Positions 1 to 5,085 of a stretch of 10,514 bases of DNA are shown here, piece after piece. Positions within the stretch are counted from its first letter, which is position 1, and each line of letters starts with the position of its first letter. Under the pieces are notes generated by a model. It was given only the letters and a program-made list of their open reading frames with translations, was not told the origin of the DNA and did not search any database. A program made the position numbers and the translations under genes. Source of the DNA: Clostridium_B lapidicellarium (GTDB lineage Bacteria > Bacillota > Clostridia > Clostridiales > Clostridiaceae); contig NZ_JBGFFE010000042.1 of assembly GCF_041224415.1 (NCBI RefSeq), positions 1 to 10,514 of the forward strand, given 5' to 3'.

Positions 1-28
1 CCCTGTGGGAGAGCAGGTCGCTGCCGGA
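1..28 (+). rRNA. 5S ribosomal RNA, 3' end only
   Basis: The window opens with the distal part of a 5S rRNA: TGGGAGAGCAGGTCGCTGCC closely matches the conserved 3' portion of clostridial 5S genes. Only the last 28 or so bases are present. The exact 3' end is uncertain because the 5' strand it pairs with lies outside the window. A 15-base A/T spacer separates it from the tRNA, so the two are probably co-transcribed at the end of an rRNA operon. Confidence 0.82.
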
Positions 29-43
29 TATATTTATATATAT

Positions 44-119
44 GGTTCACTAGCTCAGTTGGTAGAGCACATGACTTTTAATCATGTTGTCCGGGGTTCG
101 ATTCCCCGGTGAGCCACCA
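44..119 (+). tRNA. tRNA-Lys (anticodon UUU), CCA encoded
   Basis: A complete 76-base cloverleaf is visible. The acceptor stem GGTTCAC pairs with GTGAGCC with one G-T wobble. The D arm contains AGCTCAGTTGGTAGAGC, and the anticodon stem CATGA/TCATG carries loop CTTTTAA with anticodon TTT. The T arm is CCGGGGTTCGATTCCCCGG. The sequence ends in a discriminator A followed by an encoded CCA. It decodes AAA and AAG lysine codons. It lies directly after the 5S rRNA and directly before a terminator, so it appears to be the last gene of the rRNA transcription unit. Confidence 0.97.
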
Positions 120-149
120 AAGGAAGTATGTTGATATACTTCCTTTTTT
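119..149 (+). terminator. Rho-independent terminator of the rRNA-tRNA operon
   Basis: An 11-bp perfect stem (119-129 with 136-146, AAAGGAAGTAT/ATACTTCCTTT) with a six-base loop runs into a T tract. The left arm begins at the last A of the tRNA CCA end, so there is essentially no spacer between mature tRNA and terminator. Confidence 0.85.
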
Positions 150-164
150 ATTTGTAAAAAATCT

Positions 165-477
165 AATATGTAGTAAGAAAAAACATTTTTTATGAGCAAA
201 TTTCCAAACTCCATCTGAACCTAAGAATCACTCGATTTTTTAATGTTGTCTTCATAAGCATATCCTGTCAATCACATTTTTATCTGTGTCAATGTCTTTA
301 AACGATTCTCTGGCTATGGGAGGTCCTTCAATTTCCTGATAGTTTCCCGCTGAACTGTTGTATTTTCTCTCGCTTTCTTTAATTCCTATATCATGCAGTA
401 TGGCGGCTATTTCCAGTATAAGCAGGTCATTTTTATTTAACTTTTCCAGCTCACCTAATGTGGCTTGTTATGTTCAT
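165..477 (-). pseudogene. Decayed HD-domain phosphohydrolase gene (internal deletions)
   Basis: No open gene is present between the tRNA and the permease, but the minus strand carries clear remains of one. It has an intact AAGGAG site (492-487) nine bases before an ATG (477-475), which runs only eight codons to a stop. A shifted frame then encodes GELEKLNKNDLLILEIAAI followed by LHDIGIKESERKYNSSAG, NYQEIEGPPIAR and a tail reading to VIDRICL, ending at a TGA (252-254). ILHDIG supplies the His-Asp pair of the HD superfamily, and NSSAGNYQEIEGPP is a wording I associate with small clostridial HD proteins. In another frame the strand continues with AYEDNIKKSS and then EFGNLLIKNVF, resembling the usual C-terminal tail. 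The N-terminal first-His segment and the usual HHHTY-like segment after DRIC are missing. This indicates at least two internal deletions or frameshifts. The identity rests on remembered family wording, not a search. Confidence 0.68.
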
Positions 478-636
478 GATAATTTTCTCCTTGTGGTTTA
501 TATTCTATTGATTTTATTATAATATTTTTATAGTGACAATGGTATCAAATTTAAATAACCCTTTGAGAGCGTAAAGAGAAAAAATTCCAATTATCCGGAC
601 ATATCCTTAATTTACGCAGATTCCAAAGCAGCAGAT

Positions 637-2688
637 ATGACAAATATTAAACTGGAGAAGGGTAGGCTTCCACAAAAAAGCACTGAAATAGCCCTGGAAA
701 AATGGGTACTTGAAAAATTAGATGTAAAAAGTGCTTTAGGGGAAACCATACATATTGAATATGGAAATACCTCTTCAGCTGCAGACTTTGTACTAAGTGG
801 TATATTGAAGGACAGTACAATGCACAAGCAGCAAAACGTGAGTACAGGGCTGGTGTCAAAAAAATTTGTATATGAAAACTTGCCAAATGTAAAAAAGGAC
901 TGCTTTGTAAGGATAAAAAACCATAGAGACGTGGAAAAGAGTATCACTGACGTAGGTCATAGTATTGGGATAAAAGACAAAAATATAATCAAAAACTCCA
1001 TGTATATAGATGCCTCAGGAGGAGATCCCATGATGCTGGCAGCGTTTGCCGTGATAGCAGTAATTGTTGTTCTGACGACAGTGGTGGTCATATATAATAT
1101 ATTTTATATATCCGTTATTGAAAGGATAAAACAGTTCGGGCTGCTTGCAGCAGTGGGAGCCACCAGGAAACAGATCAGAAAGATAATATTCAGGGAAGGA
1201 CTCCTGCTGTCTGTGGTAGGAATTCCACTGGGCATTATACTTGCCCACATTGCTGCTTTTATGATTGGGTATCTTTTTTCACAGATTTCTAATATAAGAA
1301 TGAAGTCCTCTCCATACATTGTGATTGTATGTGTATTTATAAGTCTGGCTGCAGTGGCAATCTCTCTTATAAAACCAGGGAGGCTGTCTTCAAAGATATC
1401 TCCTGTAGAATCTATGAAATACAGTAGTGTAAAGATAAGTTCCCGTAAAAGTGAGAGGGCTTCCTTAAAAAAGATATCCATAGCTAAAATTGCTCAGCTG
1501 AATCTGTGGAGAAATAAGAAGCGTACGATTATGACCATGCTTTCTCTGACCATGAGCGGAGTTTTATTTATCATAATGTGCAGTGTTTTAAAAAGCATGA
1601 ATGTAGACAATATGGTCAAGCATGATTTTAAATATGAATTTGATCTTTCGGTTACAAATACCTATGGAAGTCCATTGAATAAAAAATTGATTGATGATAT
1701 AAAAAGCATGGATGGAGTGAAAAATGTCTATATCAAGAAAAATACATTAAATGTTTTTGTAGACAATGCACGCAGCATTCTATATGGATATGATGATTAT
1801 ATGCTGAACAGGTTAAATAAGTATCTGATAAGAGGGAATATATCCAGCGAAAATCTGAAAAACAGAGATGAAGTTCTCATAGTGGGCAGAAAAAATCAAA
1901 ACGGCAGCGTTACCTGTAAATACAAGGTTGGGGACAAAATCCCTTTTTCAATCAGGAAAGAGGACAGCAGCGCTAACTTGAGAGAGGTCATGAATAAAGA
2001 GTTCACCGTAGCAGGTATATTAAGTGACAATATTGCAGGCTCCGGCTGGATTGTGGGAGGGTATGAATTTATAACTCATGAGGATGTATTTACAAAGAAA
2101 GAATTTAAAGACAGCCTGGCAGATAACAGGGACAACAAATTAACTGACATTTATATAGATATAGACAGCAGTAAATTTGAGGCCATAAAAAGCAGGCTCA
2201 AAGCCATAGTAAATAGGGACAGCAGGATAATGTATGAGTCAAATACGGACTGGAAGAAGGAACTGGAAAATCAGTTTATGGCAATAGAGATAACAGCAAT
2301 GAGCTTTACGGGAATAATAGCCCTCATAGGAATTTTGAATCTCATAAATACCATGATCACAAGCATACTCACAAGAAAAAGAGAGTATGGAATGCTCCAG
2401 GCAGTGGGGCTGTCAAACAAACAGCTGAGACAGATGCTTCAGATAGAGGGCATGTACTATGCTGGTATAAGTTCTTTACTGTCGGTGATTTTTGGAACCG
2501 GTCTTGGATACCTCTGCTTTAAACTGTTTAAAAAGGCAGGAGCGGATTATGCAGAGTATGAATTCCCTTTGATACCTATATTTGCAGTTATTGTGATGTT
2601 TATTTTACTGGAAATACTGATAACCTACCTCATTGAAGGCAGATTAAAAAAGGAATCCATAATCGACAGAATCAGGTACAGCGAATGA
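637..2688 (+). CDS. FtsX-family ABC transporter permease, 5'-truncated
   Basis: This is the membrane subunit of a MacB/BceB-type ABC transporter, a group that usually exports or detoxifies peptides and lipids. The first FtsX domain spans about residues 131-245, with membrane segments near 132-157, 188-214 and 226-245. Another membrane segment lies at about 297-317, followed by an extracytoplasmic region of about 230 residues. The second FtsX domain (about 550-683) has segments near 552-578, 609-630 and 644-667. Each domain has the cytoplasmic coupling-type wording after its first helix (KQFGLLAAVGATRKQIRK and REYGMLQAVGLSNKQLRQ). Family members normally begin with a cytoplasmic start and a further membrane helix about 100-150 residues before this point. 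Here the frame is open only back to base 559, where a TAA closes it. The ATG at 637 has no convincing ribosome binding site, and no ATPase gene is next to it. It is most likely a non-functional 5'-truncated relic, although the remaining 683 codons are undamaged. Confidence 0.85.
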   Translation: MTNIKLEKGRLPQKSTEIALEKWVLEKLDVKSALGETIHIEYGNTSSAADFVLSGILKDSTMHKQQNVSTGLVSKKFVYENLPNVKKDCFVRIKNHRDVEKSITDVGHSIGIKDKNIIKNSMYIDASGGDPMMLAAFAVIAVIVVLTTVVVIYNIFYISVIERIKQFGLLAAVGATRKQIRKIIFREGLLLSVVGIPLGIILAHIAAFMIGYLFSQISNIRMKSSPYIVIVCVFISLAAVAISLIKPGRLSSKISPVESMKYSSVKISSRKSERASLKKISIAKIAQLNLWRNKKRTIMTMLSLTMSGVLFIIMCSVLKSMNVDNMVKHDFKYEFDLSVTNTYGSPLNKKLIDDIKSMDGVKNVYIKKNTLNVFVDNARSILYGYDDYMLNRLNKYLIRGNISSENLKNRDEVLIVGRKNQNGSVTCKYKVGDKIPFSIRKEDSSANLREVMNKEFTVAGILSDNIAGSGWIVGGYEFITHEDVFTKKEFKDSLADNRDNKLTDIYIDIDSSKFEAIKSRLKAIVNRDSRIMYESNTDWKKELENQFMAIEITAMSFTGIIALIGILNLINTMITSILTRKREYGMLQAVGLSNKQLRQMLQIEGMYYAGISSLLSVIFGTGLGYLCFKLFKKAGADYAEYEFPLIPIFAVIVMFILLEILITYLIEGRLKKESIIDRIRYSE

Positions 2689-2736
2689 TGTCATCAAGTG
2701 ATGCTTAGGCAACTGGTATTGTTAAATTTATTGATT

Positions 2737-2778
2737 AAAAATAGTAGCCACTATTTGCAGATAGGGCTACTATTTTTT
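2737..2778 (+). terminator. Rho-independent terminator after the permease gene
   Basis: The stem is 13 bp (2737-2749 with 2765-2777), with core ATAGTAGCC/GGCTACTAT and flanking A/T pairs. After a one-base bulge an inner CTAT/ATAG stem (2751-2754 with 2761-2764) extends it, and a run of six T completes it. It is strong and separates the permease relic from the next gene. Confidence 0.88.
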
Positions 2779-2863
2779 ATTGCTTTAATTGGTATTATTT
2801 TATATATTTAATATGTTATTGCCTAAAGCTATTGATATATTGTCTTATATAGATGAGCTAATA

Positions 2864-2872
2864 TGATATAAT
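2864..2872 (+). promoter_or_regulatory. Extended -10 promoter for the DUF1648 gene
   Basis: TGATATAAT is a perfect TGn-TATAAT extended -10 element. No good -35 box lies 16-18 bases upstream (TTGTCT at 2840 is 21 bases away), which is acceptable for extended -10 promoters. It would start transcription near 2879, about 55 bases before the GTG start. The surrounding 16 bases recur exactly before the small gene at 4656. Confidence 0.6.
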
Positions 2873-2933
2873 ATCTATAAGTAAAAGTAAGTTTTATGAT
2901 ATAGTAATAAATGGGAAAACAGGAGGATAAAGA

Positions 2934-3425
2934 GTGGAAAAAAGACCTAAAATTAAAATCCATTATTCGATTTATGAAATAATAATAGAACTTATTAGTA
3001 TTATAGCGATATTTATCAATATTTATTTATTATTAAAATACTATAAACTACTACCAAATGTTATACCTAAACATTTTAATGATGCAGGTATACCTAATGG
3101 ATATGGCAATAAAAGTTCTATATTTGTACTTGCTGGTATAAGTTTTATAATGTATATTTTTCTAACTATTTTAAATAAATTTCCACATGTATATAATTAT
3201 CTAAAACCAATAACTGAAGAAAATGCAGAGTATCAGTACAGGTGTGCTAGACAATTGATTATTATGATTAAAGCAGAATTCATGATAATATTTACATATA
3301 TCGAATGGAATAATATTAAAGTCGCTTTAGAAAAAAGTAGTAGTTTAGGTACATGGTTCCTTCCAATTGTTTTAATAGTTATTTTTGGTACACTTTTAAT
3401 ATATATTAGAAAATGTTTAAAATAG
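2934..3425 (+). CDS. DUF1648 (SdpI N-terminal type) membrane protein
   Basis: This is a 163-residue integral membrane protein with segments near 15-36, 62-82, 107-124 and 141-158. Between the first two, residues 41-60 contain IPKHFNDAGIPNGYGNK, the characteristic DUF1648 wording (IPxHFNxxGxPxGYGxK). That domain forms the N-terminal part of SdpI, which protects Bacillus from its own SdpC toxin, but most DUF1648-only proteins have no known function. The start is GTG at 2934, chosen because AGGAGG (2921-2926) lies seven bases upstream. The gene stands alone behind its own promoter and is more A/T-rich than the permease before it. An immunity role is inference from the domain only. The family assignment is secure. 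Confidence 0.85.
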   Translation: MEKRPKIKIHYSIYEIIIELISIIAIFINIYLLLKYYKLLPNVIPKHFNDAGIPNGYGNKSSIFVLAGISFIMYIFLTILNKFPHVYNYLKPITEENAEYQYRCARQLIIMIKAEFMIIFTYIEWNNIKVALEKSSSLGTWFLPIVLIVIFGTLLIYIRKCLK

Positions 3426-3427
3426 TT

Positions 3428-3455
3428 TTGACACAATATTTATATGTTATTTACT
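3428..3455 (+). promoter_or_regulatory. Possible promoter for the CPBP protease gene
   Basis: A perfect TTGACA (3428-3433) is followed after 16 bases by TTTACT (3450-3455), a 4-of-6 match to the -10 box. If used, it would give a leader of roughly 95 bases containing the hairpin at 3500-3525. The TTGACA begins just after the stop codon of the gene before it. Confidence 0.33.
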
Positions 3456-3499
3456 AACTTAACTAGAGTAAAAATATTCTGGCTTTATTTTATTTAAAA

Positions 3500-3525
3500 G
3501 TACTATAAACCACCATTTATGGTAC
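3500..3525 (+). repeat. Inverted repeat (10-bp stem, 6-base loop) before the CPBP gene
   Basis: GTACTATAAA (3500-3509) pairs with TTTATGGTAC (3516-3525) around loop CCACCA, with one G-T wobble as the only imperfection. No T tract follows on the plus strand, so it does not look like a terminator. It ends 17 bases before the ribosome binding site of the CPBP gene, so it could be an operator or an mRNA leader hairpin. Confidence 0.6.
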
Positions 3526-3557
3526 AATTGATTAAAATGATCGGGAGCGTTAATAAT

Positions 3558-4343
3558 ATGAACTTTTTAAGAGACATTATAAGCCGGGGTGTATTTTTAT
3601 TGATTTCAGGACTAATCGTGTATATTTTAACTTTAAAACTAGGATTTGAGCACAAAGAATATAATTTTAATGATCCAAGAAAATCCGGATTACATGCTTT
3701 CGCTGCAGTTTGTATAAGTATTTTTTTAATTACACTTATAATATTTTTTATAAGCTATACTGGTAAATCAAATACTGGCGTACAAACAAGTATAACGTAT
3801 AATTTTTCCATTGTCCTGTTAAATGCATTATTGTATTTAATAATTATAAGCCCTATATTATTAACAAAAAAATTTTTTGAACAATCCTGGGCAAGTACAG
3901 GGGTGTCAAGACATAATCTGAAAAAATCAATTGGTATTGGCACAATTTCAGGTATTATATTTATAATATTGTCGCTATTTTATATGAACATAAATATCAA
4001 TAAAGTAATAACTCATTTAAACATTAGCCATTTTTGGGCGTTATTAAACTGTGCTGTAATTGGATTTTCTGAAGAGTTCATGTTTAGGGGATATTTACAA
4101 ACCCGTTTGATTGCATGGATGGGAAAAAACAAAGGATGGATGGCCGCTTCTATTTTAATGGCTTTAATGCATTTACCTCAAAGAATTTTTATTGGGAAAA
4201 TGACTTTAACTGAAACTCTTACGAGTATGTTTGGTTTAGTTTTTTTCAGTTTGTTCCTGGGATATATGATGATTAAAACTGAAAATGTCACTGCACCGTC
4301 TATATTTCATGCTTTATATGATTGGGGATATACACTGGTTTAG
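3558..4343 (+). CDS. CPBP-family intramembrane metalloprotease (CAAX/Abi type)
   Basis: This polytopic membrane protein has the conserved motifs of the CPBP (PF02517) proteases. Motif 1 is SEEFMFRGYLQTR, with the Glu-Glu pair at residues 172-173 and Arg177. Motif 2 is MALMHLP with His205. Motif 3 is FHALYDW with His251 and Asp255. The glutamates and histidines are expected to form the active site inside the membrane. Bacterial members act in peptide or pheromone processing and in self-immunity to bacteriocins; the substrate here is unknown. ATG at 3558 is chosen because GGGAG (3543-3547) lies ten bases upstream and the mature-looking N terminus MNFLRDIISRGVF follows. The frame is open further back, to an in-frame start at 3519, which would add 13 residues including a region that overlaps the leader hairpin. 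The product is 261 residues, a usual length. The gene appears to stand alone and is A/T-rich like the DUF1648 gene. Confidence 0.9.
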   Translation: MNFLRDIISRGVFLLISGLIVYILTLKLGFEHKEYNFNDPRKSGLHAFAAVCISIFLITLIIFFISYTGKSNTGVQTSITYNFSIVLLNALLYLIIISPILLTKKFFEQSWASTGVSRHNLKKSIGIGTISGIIFIILSLFYMNININKVITHLNISHFWALLNCAVIGFSEEFMFRGYLQTRLIAWMGKNKGWMAASILMALMHLPQRIFIGKMTLTETLTSMFGLVFFSLFLGYMMIKTENVTAPSIFHALYDWGYTLV

Positions 4344-4547
4344 TTTTAAAGTATATAAAAAAGTGGGTATTTTTCTATGCTCGCATACTTAAAATATTGA
4401 AATTTTAACTATAACGGCAAAAATAAATATACCTACTAAGATTAGCAATATTCCATCGGATTTTTTATTTTGTTTATAAAAATATATTCCATGCTTTTTA
4501 TATTATAATAACATAAATGCTAGTTTCTAGCTGTAGCTTTTTTAATA
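4344..4547. other. Intergenic region without a supported gene
   Basis: Together with the leader that follows, this makes a gene-free stretch of about 310 bases. It holds an imperfect inverted repeat (TTTTAAAGTAT at 4344-4354 with ATACTTAAAA at 4385-4394, one bulged A, 30-base loop) right after the CPBP stop. This might help end transcription but lacks a T tract. A short GCTAG-TTT-CTAGC hairpin (4519-4531) is followed eight bases later by a T run, making a poor terminator candidate. The minus strand has a stop-bounded membrane-like frame with no start codon. Confidence 0.5.
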
Positions 4548-4556
4548 TGATATAAT
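4548..4556 (+). promoter_or_regulatory. Extended -10 promoter for the 61-residue membrane protein
   Basis: TGATATAAT is a perfect extended -10 element. It sits inside a 16-base stretch, TAATATGATATAATAT (4543-4558), identical to 2859-2874 before the DUF1648 gene. Transcription would begin around 4562-4564, exactly where the long leader hairpin begins. Confidence 0.6.
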
Positions 4557-4561
4557 ATTTA

Positions 4562-4655
4562 TGAGAAAATAAAAGATTTTTAGTTAGCCATCTTCCAGGT
4601 TTTATTTCTCACAAAGAGGTCATTGCGGTTAATTGACAGCAGGGGGGGTGGCAAT
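4562..4655 (+). promoter_or_regulatory. Structured leader that can mask the ribosome binding site
   Basis: Three pairings are visible. First, TGAGAAA-TAAAA (4562-4574) pairs with TTTTATTTCTCA (4600-4611), 12 bp with one bulged A, close to the predicted transcript start. Second, GCCATCTTCC (4587-4596), in the loop of that stem, can pair without a break with GGGGGGTGGC (4643-4652) over 10 bp (three are G-U), covering the ribosome binding site; with the first stem this makes a pseudoknot. Third, ATTGC (4622-4626) can pair with GCAAT (4651-4655) just before the ATG. The pairings are read by eye; stability was not computed. Confidence 0.45.
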
Positions 4656-4841
4656 ATGAGCGATACTGCGATTATAGTAATATCTATATCTGTATGTATT
4701 ACAGCATTATGCTTAACAGCTATGGTGATTGTAGGAACATATCTAAAAGATAAATTAGTAATCAAGGGTAAATCTTCAATTGGTAAGTTAACTGAAAATG
4801 AAATTTCTATAACTGCCGAAGATAAAAACTCAAAAAATTAA
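4656..4841 (+). CDS. Small single-span membrane protein, function unknown
   Basis: This 61-residue protein is not recognised from any named family. One hydrophobic segment occupies about residues 5-29 and is followed by a charged tail rich in Lys, Glu and Asp (KDKLVIKGKSS and onward). That is the look of a bitopic membrane protein with the tail in the cytoplasm, or of a small membrane-acting toxin or regulator. ATG at 4656 is chosen because a G-rich site (seven consecutive G at 4642-4648, then TGG) ends four bases before it. A TTG at 4623 in the same frame would add 11 residues, but its AGAGGT site is only two to three bases away. The gene has its own promoter and terminator, so it is a complete one-gene unit. 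Its leader can fold over the ribosome binding site, which makes translational control likely but unproven. It could instead be a spurious frame, but the promoter-leader-terminator arrangement argues against that. Confidence 0.65.
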   Translation: MSDTAIIVISISVCITALCLTAMVIVGTYLKDKLVIKGKSSIGKLTENEISITAEDKNSKN

Positions 4842-4870
4842 AATGCACCCAGTCCAATAAGTGCATTTTT
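4840..4870 (+). terminator. Rho-independent terminator after the small membrane protein
   Basis: AAAATGCAC (4840-4848) pairs perfectly with GTGCATTTT (4861-4869) around a 12-base loop and ends in TTTTT. The left arm overlaps the stop codon. Read on the minus strand, the same hairpin is followed by TTTTAATTTTTT, so it may work in both directions. Confidence 0.82.
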
Positions 4871-4957
4871 AACTAAAATTTAAAAAACTATTGAAAACCG
4901 CCATGGCTTCTTTTAGATATATTATAGCACATTTTCGGAAAAATAAACTGGATTTTG

Positions 4958-4990
4958 AAATAAATTATTGTAAGTTATAATAATTTATTT
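4958..4990. repeat. 33-bp A/T palindrome upstream of the M42 operon
   Basis: The sequence is symmetric about G4974. Of the 16 base pairs on each side, 15 match and only G4970/T4978 deviates, as a G-T. Apart from two G it is all A and T, and more T follow. It lies about 95 bases before the first M42 start and about 55 before the likely -10 box. It may be a regulator's operator, a weak terminator hairpin, or a DNA-bending element. Confidence 0.6.
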
Positions 4991-5046
4991 TTTTATTTGC
5001 TTTTGACAACTTATTTTTTAATAACGATTGTCTCTTATGATTATAC

Positions 5047-5052
5047 TATAAT
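5047..5052 (+). promoter_or_regulatory. Likely -10 box for the M42 operon
   Basis: TATAAT, embedded in TTATACTATAATTAAATTA, lies 34 bases before the first M42 ATG. The -35 side is unclear: TTGTCT (5028-5033) is 13 bases away, too close, and the perfect TTGACA (5003-5008) is 38 bases away, too far. A poor -35 box would fit an activator-dependent promoter, but this is only inference. Confidence 0.4.
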
Positions 5053-5085
5053 TAAATTACCAATATATTTAGCTGGAGGTATAAA

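Noticed and set aside
1104..1481. Minus-strand open frame opposite the ABC permease gene
   Set aside because: It is an antisense shadow of the FtsX coding region, with no recognisable domain or start signal.
4389..4502. Minus-strand frame encoding a membrane-like stretch (DGILLILVGIFIFAVIV)
   Set aside because: There is no ATG, GTG or TTG before the hydrophobic part, and no ribosome binding site. It could be the tail of a lost gene, but A/T-rich DNA gives such stretches by chance.
4633..4638. TTGACA just before the small membrane protein gene
   Set aside because: The matching -10 position falls on the start codon region and has no resemblance to TATAAT. The extended -10 promoter at 4548 is far better.
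4901..4908. GCCATGGC palindrome between the small gene and the M42 operon
   Set aside because: An eight-base perfect palindrome with no loop and no extension is expected by chance and lacks any terminator or operator context.
5003..5008. Perfect TTGACA upstream of the M42 operon
   Set aside because: At 16-18 bases downstream there is only GATTGT-like sequence, and the good TATAAT is 38 bases away, so it does not form a normal promoter.
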